Assembly (NCBI GenBank): GCA_036583965.1
Contig: JAZBQD010000021.1
Coordinates: 17,918,766-17,982,765, forward strand
DNA: 64,000 nt
Direction: 5' to 3'
Source: Prunella strophiata
Taxonomy: Eukaryota > Chordata > Aves > Passeriformes > Prunellidae
The first letter of the stretch is position 1; every line of letters begins with the position of its first letter. The position numbers were made by a program, and so were the translations under genes. Below the pieces are notes generated by a model. That model searched no databases. It was not told where the DNA came from and worked only from the letters and a program-made list of their open reading frames with translations. Shown one piece after another: positions 1-11,564 of this stretch.

Positions 1-241
1 GAGGTCCAAGATCCCAAACCAGCAAAACCCCACAGCCCATCTGGAAGTTTAAACACACGAGGCCTCCTTCAATGGGAATTATTTAAAGTGCTTAAAGCCT
101 CGTGCTGCCAAAATTCTCTGCTTTTCTACCCTTTCACCTGAAGGTTACTGAAGTGTTCTGGGCTTGTAATTTGGGGGTTTTGGAAGATGGCTTTGGAAAA
201 GTGAGAAAAGCCTGCAGTCTTCATGTGGAGAGCTGGAGGCC

Positions 242-542
242 TGTCGCCCTGATTTTTAAGTTTCTCTAAAGCCTTCTGATGTTTACATTCTTGTGCAGAA
301 CTTTCTCACACACTTTCTGTAAATAACTTATTGTTTTGTCTTCCTCTATGGAGGAAGAGCAACTTGATGGATTGTTGGGTTGTCCAGTGGCATTGAGGAG
401 GTGGCACTGTCACCCTCCAATGACACTGGGATTCCAGAAAACTACAAATGGAGTCAGATTTCAATAAACTCTCTCTTTTTACTCTCTCACACCTTACAAA
501 GAGCTGCTGTCTGTGTTGTGTCGTTTGTGTGCCACAGTGACA
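242..542 (+). mobile_element. Solo LTR, ERVK-like
   Basis: A 301-bp element begins TGTCGCC and ends GTGACA, the TG...CA ends typical of LTRs. It is flanked by an exact 6-bp duplication GAGGCC (236-241 and 543-548). A poly(A) signal AATAAA lies near 465. A closely similar element sits at 33592-33885, which shows that this is a dispersed repeat. A 6-bp target duplication is usual for class II (ERVK) retroviruses; the class is inferred from that alone. No internal retroviral genes adjoin it, so it is a solo LTR. The short open frame inside it is not a gene. Confidence 0.75.
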
Positions 543-548
543 GAGGCC

Positions 549-2009
549 CTTTTTGTTTGGGGTGTGGTGGAGATGTAGGGCCTAAGGTAGGGCATGAGTT
601 TGAAAGATAAGCCAGTAGTTTTGGAGGAAACTGTAAGAAATTATGTGGCTGAGTATCTCCTCTTTGGCTCCATGAGGTTACAGGCTCATTTTCAGGCTCA
701 TTTTCTGTTTCTCAGCCCACTTTCAAGGGAAGGTGTGCTCCCAAGAACATGAGGTGTGCAAAGTGCAAGGACCTGAGGGAAAAGGTTACCAAGGGTTGAT
801 ATGATGTGGGACATGTGCTTGCAAAGAAAACAGCCTGTTTATCCCAGCAGCAACTGGAGAAGATTCATTTTGGGGATCTGACATCCACCCTGGGCTCTGT
901 GAAGCAGTTTTACCACAAAGCCCAATCTGAGAGAAGTAAAAACTCTGAGCCAGCTCCAGGCTCAGCTCCCTTCTCTAAGTAAAAACAGAAATTCAGTGCT
1001 CTCACTTCTTCTCAACTGCCAAACAAAGCTGAGAGGTTTGGGGAAATTGATGTACTAGTACTTTTTAATGCAAATGCCTTTTTTTTTGGTGGCTATTCAG
1101 CCCAATATATCCCTGGAGCTATATTTGGGTGCCATGCACAGGGGAAAATAGCCCTGTGAGGTCAGGAGCCAAACCCAGAAGGAACAAGCCTCCTAAATAT
1201 TCTTCTGGCTGGTGCCCATCCTCCCTCATCTATGGAAATATTCCCATTTTGGTGCAAATCATTTATCTGGTAAATTGCAAATGTCAAGGTAAAATGTAAT
1301 GAAAGGAGTGGGAACAAGAGGAAACTGAGCCCAGTTTTCCTCTCCTGCACCACCCTGTAGCCTTTTTGAAATGTGAAGCTATTTTCCAAAACATGCTTCT
1401 TTGGAATAAACTACATGTTATTTATGGTTTCTGACAAGATTCTAAGCTACTGATACCCTTGATTTGTGTGTTTAGTTTGGGTTTTTTGCAAGAAAAACAG
1501 AGAGCAGTTGCTTGTGTGAACCTGAAATCTATTGCAGACTCCCAATTCTTGACCAAGGAAGTTCAGGGAAGTACTTTATCTGGGAAATGAATTGCTCCTT
1601 TTAATCTTTTCAATCTGCCAGGTTAAAAAAAATAAAAAAGAAAAATAGAAAAATTAAATGAAAAACAACAAACCACTTTTTGATTCAAATAGGACTGAAA
1701 GAAATCGAAACTGATGGGGGAAGAATCCTGGCGGGTGTTTTTTGTGGGATCTGCAGCTTGGAAAAGCTGAGGGAGGAAATGTCAAGGGGACATCTCTGAT
1801 TTAGGTCCTGGGGCTGAGGGGATAAAGGGATCTCCCTGCTCACATAAAGTTTGGAAAAAGCAGGATTTTTTATCATTTTGTTGATCCTGATAAAGCCATT
1901 TTGGCTGCTTCTGGAAGTGACTTTAATTGCTGGGGTGGGTAACACTGACACAGAGCCTTCAGCATCCACTTCAGCATCCATCCCAGCCTGATGCTCCCAA
2001 CCCAGGTGC
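549..2009. other. Gene-free stretch
   Basis: No exon with convincing splice sites was seen on either strand. The sequence is mixed-composition DNA with short A-rich runs near 1625-1675. Confidence 0.5.
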
Positions 2010-2010
2010 A

Positions 2011-2428
2011 ACAATCTCCTCCTCTTCTTCCTCCTCCTCATCCTCATCCTCATCCTTATCCTCATCCTCATCCTCATCCTCATTCTCCTTCTCCTTCTCC
2101 TCTTCCTGCTCATCCTCCTCATCCTCTTCATCCTCATCCTCATCCTGCTCATCCTCCTCCTCCCTGTCATCCTTTTCATCCTCCTCCTGCTCATTCTCTT
2201 CATCCTCCTCATCCTCCTCCTCTTCTTCCTCCTTCTCCTCCTCCTCCTTCTCCTCCTGCTCATTCTCCTCATCCTCCTCATCCTCCTCCTCACCCTCCTC
2301 CTCCTCCTGCTCATCTTCCTCATCCTCCTTCTCCTCCTTCTCCTCATCCTCCTCCTTCTCCTCATCCTCCTCCTCCTCCTCCTCCTCCTCCTCCTCCTCC
2401 TCCTCCTCCTCTTCCTCCTCCTCCTCCA
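2011..2428. repeat. Polypyrimidine (TCC/TCATCC)n tract
   Basis: About 420 bp of almost pure pyrimidine on the plus strand, built of TCC, TCA and TTC triplets and ending in a clean (TCC)n run near 2361-2411. Because the unit is 3 bp, all frames stay open and give serine-rich, proline/histidine-rich, glutamate-rich or arginine-rich translations. These are artefacts of the repeat. Long homopurine/homopyrimidine tracts with mirror symmetry can form triplex DNA. Confidence 0.92.
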
Positions 2429-2465
2429 CTGTCTCACTGATCCCCTGCTCAGGGCTCAGTGGCAC

Positions 2466-5400
2466 CTGAAGCTCTGAGGAATCAGATTTGTGTTTGCTGC
2501 CATCGAGGCCACACTGGGTATTTCATCTCCAGCCCATCAAAATTACAGCCTGTGCTTCTAAAATCCTCCTCCAAGGGATGGGGCCGTGGCTGCAGCTCAT
2601 GGCTGGGAAGGAGGAGAGGCAGCTTGCCATGTTTTTCCCATCCTTGCTCATAAATAGCCTTTGCTTTGATGTCTCAAAGATGACCTGAGCATCCATCAAC
2701 AGTTGCAGCCCTCAGCAGCTCATTCAGCGAGCTGGTGTTTGTAAATAAAGTGGAGATTTTAATCCATGGGAGCAAAAGGTCAGGTGGAAAGGGAGGATGA
2801 TTTATCTGTGGGTCTGTCTCCTCTGTCACAGAACTGGGCTGTAAAAGTCACAAACTGTTTTTATGCAAATCAGGAAAAAAAATTATTTAATCATTTAGTG
2901 AAATATCAAGGTAGCAATGGCCGGGAGTAATTCCTGTCAATCTGAGTTCTCTTTTTAGTAAAACATCTTTTGTAAACCACTCCCATGGCCTCTATTCACA
3001 AACTTTTAACTCTCTGGGAGCAGATAAATTCCCAAACATCCCTGACCCCCACGTGGGAGCTCCCTCCTGCTCTGACATCCCACTCCTCCTCACTGATCCC
3101 TGCCAGAGGTGGAGGTCACGGCAGGGGCCCCGTGGGGAGAGGTGCTCCCAGCAGCTGCCTTTCCTTGCCCTGAACCACAAGCTCTTTGCTGACAGTTTTC
3201 TAGCTTTTGTGATCTCTGGAATTCATCATTTTCAGCACAAAAAAAAATCCCCAACATCTGTGCAAGGAAATGTCCTTGGTAGCTCAGCATCCAAGGGCTG
3301 TGTGCACATAACCACAGCAAGCAACACAGAACTTTCCTCCAGCTCCAGCTCTGGTGACAGGAAAGGGAAATCTCCCATAAATTACAGTTGTGCTTTTAAA
3401 AGTTTGTAAGCAAGCAGCCTTTGTTCTTCACCAGGGCCTGTTTGTGCAAGATGCAAGCTGAGAGCAGTCCTTGGGCAATGCAGGGTGCCCCTGTTCAGGG
3501 CCTTCCACAAAAGCCACAGCTGTGGGGCAAGCTGGCATCTCCCTGAAAACAAATTTTGTGAGGAAAAGGGAAAGGGCAAACTTTCCTGAACCAGATTGCT
3601 TAAGAAAGAAGCCTGGAGCTGGCAAGATGAGGGGGGCAGTGAGCCTGGTGTTCTCTGGCAGGTTCAGACAGTTTGGATTTTTTTTTTGTGAGGCTGGTGA
3701 AGGAGCCCTGGGCTCCCTGTGAGCTGCTCCATCCAACCTCAGTGCCAAAGGTTTCACACCACTGATGTCCCCTCTAACTCTGAAATGACACAGTGTCCCC
3801 AAATCCACAGCAGCTGCTGATGGAGCAGGAACCCAGCACTGCCCTGGTGCTTCTCATCCCTCAGGAACCATTTCAGTGCTGGCTGAGGAGCAGCACGGAG
3901 CTCTGTCCCTCTCACAGCCTCCTGCCAACCTGGTTTGGGCAGCTGGGGAGCAAGGGACTGGAGGGACAGAGCCACAGCACCTGCCTGCATGGATGTGGCA
4001 ACACATCCCTGTGTTCCCTTTGCTGTCAGAGCAGAAAATGCTCCAGCTCTGGCTGCAAAGCCCATCACAAAAATACCATTATTTTAAGCAGCGCTTATTT
4101 CATTAGTGTGGTAAAAGAGATTGTGGCCACTGAAAGGAGCAGGATAGAGCCTGTAATATAATTAGATGATCCTGAAAAAGCAGTGGTGGAATTCAATCAC
4201 TGAGCAATCCACATGCACTTCCTGAAGGTAATCAATCCCTGTGGCAGAGGAAGCCCATTGTTCCTGTCCCCAGGGTCCCCTGCTCCCACAATGTACAAAG
4301 GGCTTCCTTGTCAAGATCAACAAATCTACTTCCCCAGCTTAGTCAGAGATAAGAAAACAATGTCTGGACTACCCAGACAATTTGTCTATCTTTAGGCACT
4401 TTGCTTTTCTCTTTCTAAGTTTCACTGTTTCCCTGTTTGGGGCACTGCTGACGTACAGCTGACAATGCTTTCCCTGGGGTGAGGCTCTGCCTGCCTTTAC
4501 ACAATGCAAAACTGAAAATCACTGCAGGTCATTTTGCATTTGGAACAAGATATTCAAAATATATTCACATCCTGAACTGGCTCCCACACAATAGGAAAAA
4601 AAAAAAAGTTATTCAAAATATAAACCAGCTTCCAAGCTCCTCCTTTGGTGGCCCTAATTTAGAATTAGACTTTTTATTGTCCCTTGTCACCTGTGTACTG
4701 TGAGATCTGATTTGTAAACACTGGCCCAGAAACTCTGCATTCATTCATTAATTCTACCAAGAATGTTCTGTTTTGTAACCAGAAAATTGAATTACTTGCT
4801 ACTTAATTTTAGTACTTTCCACCTTTTGTCTAGGAAATTGAATTATTCTGGTTAGTTTTCTTTCTCCAGTGTATAATAACTCACACATACACCACCCTTC
4901 TGTGTTAATATAGACACAGTGTCCTTCCAGCAGGTAAAATTCCACCTGAAGCATCCCTGTCTGAACTTGTTGAGGTTAATAGGAGTTACAGTGGTGAAAG
5001 TGAAGCCAGAATTGAGTCAGTGTCTCTCTTTTGTGGGAGCCCTGGGGGGCTCAGCCAACCTGGGGGACATAAAACCCAAATGTGTTCCTCCCTGAAGCTG
5101 CCATTAGCTAATTGTTCTGGATTGCAGTTTTATAAAGAGCAAAACTTTCCCTCAGAGTCCCATCCCCGAGCCCAGCAGCCAGGGGAGATGGAGGGCATTT
5201 CCCCCAAGGCTTCCCAGTGCAACCAATGCTTGCTAATCTTCAGAAAATCACACTGACAAGCTCCAGGCAGGAGCTGCAGGAGCCCGGCACAGCAGCCCCT
5301 GCAATCACGCACAGCCCATTAATGCATCAGGGCTTTAATGAGCTGGAAAATCTCTGCTCAGCAGAGGCCAGGGGATGCTGCAAGGCTCCCCTGAGCTGGG

Positions 5401-5583
5401 CTGAAGGCAGCCAGGCAATTCTGACAGCAAAAATGCTGCTTTGGGGGCTCCAGTGTGGGGAGCAGCCCCAGCACCTCACAGGGTGTGGGCTCTGAGGAAC
5501 AAGGGATGACCAGCAGCCCCTGAAAAATCCGGGGCTCAGAAAGACCCAAGAGGCAGCTCAAGGAAAGCTGCTGCTGTTGTGCT
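2466..5583. other. Gene-free stretch
   Basis: No recognisable gene, RNA or named mobile element was seen. Open frames here are short and lack supporting splice signals. Confidence 0.45.
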
Positions 5584-8031
5584 CTAGGTGTGCTCAGTGG
5601 ATTTTCAACAAATACTCTTTTTTGCTGTAGATATTTTCAGTGAACTTCCAGGAAATACCCTTTTTTGCTGTAGGTGTGTTCAGTGGATTTTCAGGAAATA
5701 CCCTTTTTTGCTGTAGGTGCTCAGTGAATTTTCAGGAAATACCCTTTTTTGCTGTAGGTGTGTTCAGTGGATTTTCAACAAATACTCTTTTTTTGCTGTA
5801 GGTCTGCTCAGTGGATTTTCAGGAAATATCCTCTTTTTTTGCTGTAGGTGTGTTCAGTGGATTTTCAGGAAATATCCTTTTTTGCTATATGTCTGTTCAG
5901 TGGATTTTCAACAAATACTCTTTTTTGCTGTAGGTTTTCAGTGAATTTTCAGGAAATACCCTTTTTTGCTGTAGGTGTTCAGTGGATTTTCAGGAAATAC
6001 CCTTTTTTGCTGTAGGTGTGTTCAGTGGATTTTCAGGAAATACCCTTTTTTGCTGTAGGTGCTCAGTGAATTTTCAGGAAATATCCTTTTTTGCTGTAGG
6101 TGCTCAGTGAATTTTCAGGAAATACCCTTTTTTGCTGTAGGTGCTCAGTGAATTTTCAGGAAATATCCTTTTTTGCTGTAGGTTTTCAGTGGATTTTCAA
6201 CAAATACTCTTTTTTGCTGTAGGTTTTCAGTGGATTTTCAACAAATACTCTTTTTTGCTGTAGGTGTGTTCAGTGAATTTTCAGGAAATATCCTTTTTTG
6301 CTGTAGGTGCTCAGTGAATTTTCAGGAAATACCCTTTTTTGCTGTAGGTGCTCAGTGAATTTTCAGGAAATATCCTTTTTTGCTGTAGGTGCTCAGTGAA
6401 TTTTCAGGAAATACCCTTTTTTGCTGTAGGTGTTCAGTGCATTTTCAGGAAATATCCTTTTTTGCTGTAGGTTTTCAGTGGATTTTCAACAAATACTCTT
6501 TTTTGCTGTAGGTGCTCAGTGAATTTTCAGGAAATACCCTTTTTTGCTGTAGGTTTTCAGTGGATTTTCAACAAATACTCTTTTTTGCTGTAGGTGTTCA
6601 GTGCATTTTCAGGAAATATCCTTTTTTGCTGTAGGTTTTCAGTGGATTTTCAACAAATACTCTTTTTTGCTGTAGGTGCTCAGTGAATTTTCAGGAAATA
6701 TCCTTTTTTGCTGTAGGTTTTCAGTGGATTTTCAACAAATACTCTTTTTTGCTGTAGGTGCTCAGTGAATTTTCAGGAAATATCCTTTTTTGCTGTAGGT
6801 GCTCAGTGAATTTTCAGGAAATACCCTTTTTTGCTGTAGGTGCTCAGTGAATTTTCAGGAAATACCCTTTTTTGCTGTAGGTTTTCAGTGGATTTTCAAC
6901 AAACACTCTTTTTTTGCTGTAGGTGTTCTCAGTGAATTTTCAGGAAATACCCTTTTTTGCTGTAGGTTTTCAGTGGATTTTCAGGAAATATCCTTTTTTG
7001 CTGTAGGTTTTCAGTGGATTTTCAACAAATACTCTTTTTTGCTGTAGGTTTTCAGTGGATTTTCAACAAATACTCTTTTTTGCTGTAGGTTTTCAGTGGA
7101 TTTTCAACAAATACTCTTTTTTGCTGTAGGTGCTCAGTGAATTTTCAGGAAATACCCTTTTTTGCTGTAGGTGCTCAGTGAATTTTCAGGAAATATCCTT
7201 TTTTGCTGTAGGTGCTCAGTGAATTTTCAGGAAATATCCTTTTTTGCTGTAGGTTTTCAGTGGATTTTCAACAAATACTCTTTTTTGCTGTAGATATTTT
7301 CAGTGAACTTCCAGGAAATACCCTTTTTTGCTGTAGGTGTTCAGTGCATTTTCAGGAAATACCCTTTTTTGCTGTAGGTTTTCAGTGGATTTTCAGGAAA
7401 TATCCTTTTTTGCTGTAGGTTTTCAGTGGATTTTCAGGAAATACCCTTTTTTGCTGTAGGTGCTCAGTGAATTTTCAGGAAATATCCTTTTTTGCTGTAG
7501 GTGCTCAGTGAATTTTCAGGAAATATCCTTTTTTGCTGTAGGTGCTCAGTGAATTTTCAGGAAATACCCTTTTTTGCTGTAGGTGCTCAGTGAATTTTCA
7601 GGAAATACCCTTTTTTGCTGTAGGTGCTCAGTGAATTTTCAGGAAATATCCTTTTTTGCTGTAGGTGTGTTCAGTGAATTTTCAGGAAATATCCTTTTTT
7701 GCTGTAGGTATGCTCAGTGAATTTTCAGGAAATACCCTTTTTGCTGTAGGTGTGTTCAGTGGATTTTCAGGAAATATCCTTTTTTGCTGTAGGTGCTCAG
7801 TGAATTTTCAGGAAATACCCTTTTTTGCTGTAGGTGCTCAGTGAATTTTCAGGAAATATCCTTTTTTGCTGTAGGTTTTCAGTGGATTTTCAACAAATAC
7901 TCTTTTTTGCTGTAGGTGCTCAGTGAATTTTCAGGAAATACCCTTTTTTGCTGTAGGTTTTCAGTGGATTTTCAACAAATACCCTTTTTTGCTGTAGGTG
8001 TTCAGTGAATTTTCAGGAAATACCCTTTTTT
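5584..8031. repeat. Minisatellite, 41-bp unit, about 60 copies
   Basis: A 2.4-kb tandem array of a 41-bp unit, with some 43-bp variants carrying an extra GT. Two unit families are mixed. Family A contains AGTGAATTTTCAGGAAATA and family B contains AGTGGATTTTCAACAAATA; both share TTTTTTGCTGTAGGT. The unit length is not a multiple of three, so translated products (FCCRC.../SGFSGN...) shift frame and end at stops. No gene is implied. Confidence 0.95.
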
Positions 8032-9180
8032 CTACTCTTTCAAACCACCAGGCAGATCTAGGAGGTGCAGCTGGCCAAAATACAATTGCTGGAGAGGCAG
8101 ATTACTTCAAAATGAATGAAATCTTGCTACAACCTGCATTTAAAAAAAAGAAAAAAAAAAAAAAAAAAGCTGTTTTTTTTTTTCCCTACCAGTCATAAAA
8201 TCTAGTTATTTCCTGAGCAATGTTGCAATTTGCCTGATGCTTATGAGATATGTTGCCTGCTTTCTACTCTGTTTCCTATTGGGCAGCCTGCAAGGTTGGC
8301 TAATCTCTAAAAGAAATAAACATCTGTTTCCTTCATGCTCCATGCCTGATTTAAGGGAATTATACTCCTATTATTCTTCTACATGCAAAATCCTAAGGAA
8401 AATAACAACTGATTTTTTTCTTTCCCTCAAAAGATGTTTTAACTTGTAATGCAAGAGGAATGAACATTGGATCACTCTTTAAAAGAAGCAGCCCCCAAAT
8501 TTTTAATAAGTGTGGCAACAACTCTCTGGCCACAGAGAGCAGGCACAGACTTTCCCAGAAAAATCCTGGGAAACTCTAAGAAACTATAGGCAAACTTAGA
8601 AGAAAGAATTCAAACAATTATTATCTCTCTTTCTAGAACCATTGTTTATAAATATAGTTCTCTAGAGTATGCTATTCACAATTCACCAACAGTGTAAAAA
8701 GTTTTCACTTGGAAACCAATCAGGTCTTAAATCCACCATTATTTCTATAAAAAATAGAAATTTCTAATAATAAAATATCTTTTCATACCTTCTAAAGCAT
8801 AAAATCAATGCTAATTATTACACAACTAAAAACCTACTACCACAAATAAGAAAGCTGAATTTTCTCCAGGAGAGAGGAGTGAGCAAAATGCAGGAGGAAA
8901 AAGCAAATTGTTGGGCAAAGAACAGAGCTCAGGAGGGAAGGTCTTGGAGCTGATCACATCAGCCTATGGAGGCAGGGGAGATATTTTCTCTCACTATTTT
9001 TTCTCTCACTCCTCCATAATTTGAAGCAGCTCCTTGGAAGTGTTGGCACTGACAGGAATGGCCCAAAGCAGAGAATTGTGCAGAGATCAACAGAGTGACT
9101 CCCATGTCACCTCACCAAGAAAGCCACATCAAGCTGCATCTTTACATCTGTTCTTTAGATTTTCAGTAATTTAAAATAAT
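8032..9180. other. AT-rich gene-free stretch
   Basis: The stretch carries an interrupted poly-A at about 8142-8168 and AT-rich sequence at 8580-8850. Some of it may be old LTR sequence, but I cannot assign it. Confidence 0.4.
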
Positions 9181-9189
9181 AATAATAAT

Positions 9190-9236
<47 letters not shown>
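9177..9236. repeat. (AAT)n followed by a poly-A run of about 42
   Basis: AATAATAATAATAATT leads into an uninterrupted A run of about 42 bases. This could be the tail of a retroposed sequence or a simple repeat. Confidence 0.9.
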
Positions 9237-9238
<2 letters not shown>

Positions 9239-9273
9239 TGTTCTTTGGAGACAAGTTTTGCACTTTTGAATGC

Positions 9274-9377
9274 CTAGGGGTCAGCTCCTCCAAAACAAAA
9301 GGCATTTGGGGTCTCCATGCCCCAAGATGAAATTTCAATTCCATTTCCATCCTCAGGGGTTGGGCTTTGCTTCATCT
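9274..9377 (-). CDS. Possible terminal exon of an unrecognised minus-strand gene
   Basis: On the minus strand an AG acceptor (TGATAG) precedes two bases completing a codon, then 33 open codons starting MKQSPTPEDGNGIEISSW and a TAG. The entry phase (two bases) matches the exit phase of the better exon at 9573-9703. The pyrimidine tract before the acceptor is weak, and no clear minus-strand poly(A) signal was found nearby. A chance match is possible; this is the least certain link of the chain. Confidence 0.25.
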
Positions 9378-9572
9378 CTATCAGCAGACACTTAAAAGGC
9401 TCAAGGAAAGAAACTTTTTCATTTAGAAAAAAAAAAACCAACCAGACATGCTCCTTAAGGATTTCTGTTTTCCAGAGCTCCTTGCCCCCCTGGCCTCACT
9501 TCTCAGGTATTAATAAAAAATCTTTGGACAACAATTTTTCTGATTCTGACATGGGGAAAGGGTAATCATTAC

Positions 9573-9703
9573 CTGAAATTTGGCTCTGAATGAAAGACCT
9601 TGCAGAATCAGCATTTTTCAAATGCACCCTTTGAACAACTGGAATGTTTCCTTCCATAAAATCCTCAATGAAAACTGTGTCTTGAGGCCAATATTTGCCC
9701 CTC
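9573..9703 (-). CDS. Exon-like segment of an unrecognised minus-strand gene
   Basis: 131 bp on the minus strand. A good acceptor (TTTCACACTCTGCAG) opens it and a strong donor (TTTCAG/GTAATG) closes it. One base completes the incoming codon, followed by 43 open codons and one base outgoing. The peptide is protein-like, with segments RGKYWPQDTVFIEDFMEG and VVQRVHLKNADSARSFIQ. The incoming phase fits the segment at 9892-9967, 188 bp upstream in gene direction. I do not recognise the family. Confidence rests on the splice signals and frame, not on homology. Confidence 0.5.
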
Positions 9704-9891
9704 CTGCAGAGTGTGAAACCCACAGATTTCAGCACAGATGCTGCAGTCCCTGGGCTGTGAGAAGGAAGAGCAATTTCACTTGAAATGGGAACAGGATTTC
9801 ATCCCAAAATACAAAGGTCCCAGAGCAGCTTAGCCCAGCTGAGGGGATAAGCTGCCATTAGGTGGTGAAATTCAAAGCAGGAGGGACATAC

Positions 9892-9967
9892 CTTAAAAAA
9901 ATTAATTTTAAAGTTTCAGGTTCTTCTCTGCTTGCTGTCAATTTGCTGATTTTAACCTCCCACATTC
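9892..9967 (-). CDS. Exon-like segment of an unrecognised minus-strand gene
   Basis: 76 bp on the minus strand. The donor TTTAAG/GTATGT is strong; the acceptor CCCTATAAAATAG is moderate. Two bases, 24 open codons (MWEVKISKLTASREEPETLK is the start) and two bases give an entry phase equal to the exit phase of the 20472-20666 segment and an exit phase equal to the entry of 9573-9703. The composition suggests a charged helix. No family is recognised. Confidence 0.42.
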
Positions 9968-10026
9968 CTATTTTATAGGGTTGGGGTTTTGCTTTGCAGT
10001 ATACACCCAAACAGCAGGGGAAGAAT

Positions 10027-10203
10027 ATTATAATGATAATAGTAATGGTAATAATGATGATGATAATAATGATGATAATAATAGTAGTAGTAATAATAAT
10101 AATAATAACAACAACAATAATAATAATAATAATTTAATAATAAATAATAATTAATAATAATAATGATTTGTTATAATTAATAATAATGAATGATAATAAT
10201 AAT
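10027..10203. repeat. (TAA/TGA)n microsatellite
   Basis: An imperfect triplet repeat of TAA, TGA and TAG units over about 175 bp. Confidence 0.92.
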
Positions 10204-10644
10204 AATCCCAAAATTTTCCCCACGTGCAGAGAGGGAGGCCCAGCACACACAGATTGATGCAGAGCCCTCTGAGGAAGGTTGGTATTTCCAAACCCAGAAT
10301 TTCACTGATCCTCTGTAAGCCCTTATTCCCTGTCTGGGGTGGGACTGTGTCCCATTTCAGAGTGCCCTGACCCAGAGGAGCCCCCAGAGGCTGCAAACAC
10401 AGCCCTGCTCATCCCTGCCCCTTGCAAACACTCAGCTGCTGTCAGCACTGCTCTGCTCTCAGCCATCACCACTTTCCCAGCCTTTCCACCAGACCACGAC
10501 CCCACAAGGGTCAGGGCTGCAGCCTGGGGAGGGCAGGAGAATTCCAATTCCAAGTGGAAGCTCTGCTTTGGGGTGGGGACCAGGTTGTGTTCATTTTTTA
10601 CAGCAGCTGGAGCAACAAAGTCTGGCTCTGCCTTGATCCTCTGC

Positions 10645-11560
10645 ACTGATCCTTGTGAGGTCAGCAGAGAAAACCTGCTCAGGGACACATTTTGGGGTGA
10701 ACCTTGGAAATGCCAGCAGAGAAAACCTGCTCAAGGACACATTTTGGGGTGAAGTTTTGCAGTGCCAGCAGATAAAACCTCTTCAGAGACACATTTTGGG
10801 GTGAACCTTTGAAATGCCAGCAGATAAAATCTTCTCAGGGACACATTTTGGGGTGAACCTTTGCAGTGCCAGCAGAGAAAACCTGCTCAGGGACACATTT
10901 TGGGGTGAACCTTGGAAATGCCAGCAGAGAAAACCTGCTCAAGGACACATTTTGGGGTGAAGTTTTGCAGTGCCAGCAGAGAAAACCTACTCAGGGACAC
11001 ATTTTGGGGTGAACCTTGGAAATGCCAGCAGATAAAACCTGCTCAAGGACACATTTTGGGTGCACCTTGGAAATGCCAGAGAGAAAACCTCAGGGACACA
11101 TTTTGGGGTGAACCTTGGCAGTGCCAGCAGAGAAAACCTTCTCAGGGACACATTTTGGGGTGAAGTTTTGCAGTGCCAGCAGAGAAAACCTCCTCAGGGA
11201 CACATTTTGGGGTGAACCTTGGCAGTGCCAGCAGATAAAACCTGCTCAGAGACACATTTTGGGGTGCACCTTGGAAATGCCAGCAGAGAAAACCTGCTCA
11301 AGGACACATTTTGGGGTGAACCTTGGAAATGCCAGCAGAGAAAACCTGCTCAGGGACACATTTTGGGGTGAACCTTGGAAATGCCAGCAGAGAAAACCTG
11401 CTCAGGGACACATTTTGGGGTGAACCTTGGAAATGCCAGCAGAACCTTGGCAGGCAGCAGAGCAAACCTCCTTCAGAGGACACATTTTGGGGGTGAAGTT
11501 TTGCAGTGCCAGCAGATAAAACCTGCTCAGAGACACATTTTGGGGTGCACCTTGGCAGTG
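10645..11560. repeat. Minisatellite, about 52-bp unit, about 17 copies
   Basis: The unit contains GCCAGCAGAGAAAACCTGCT, then CAGGGACACATTTTGGGGTG and AACCTTGGAAAT. Copies vary by a few substitutions and small indels (GATAAAACC, GCACC, AGTTTTGC variants). Open frames inside it are repeat by-products. Confidence 0.93.
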
Positions 11561-11564
11561 CCCC

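Noticed and set aside
1971..2465. Glutamate/aspartate-rich frame of 164 codons (minus) and serine- or arginine-rich frames
   Set aside because: Pure product of the (TCC)n-like tract; no splice signals or unique sequence.
5584..8031. Array considered as a CRISPR-like or spacer-repeat structure
   Set aside because: Units are contiguous with no unique spacers, and the host is a vertebrate.
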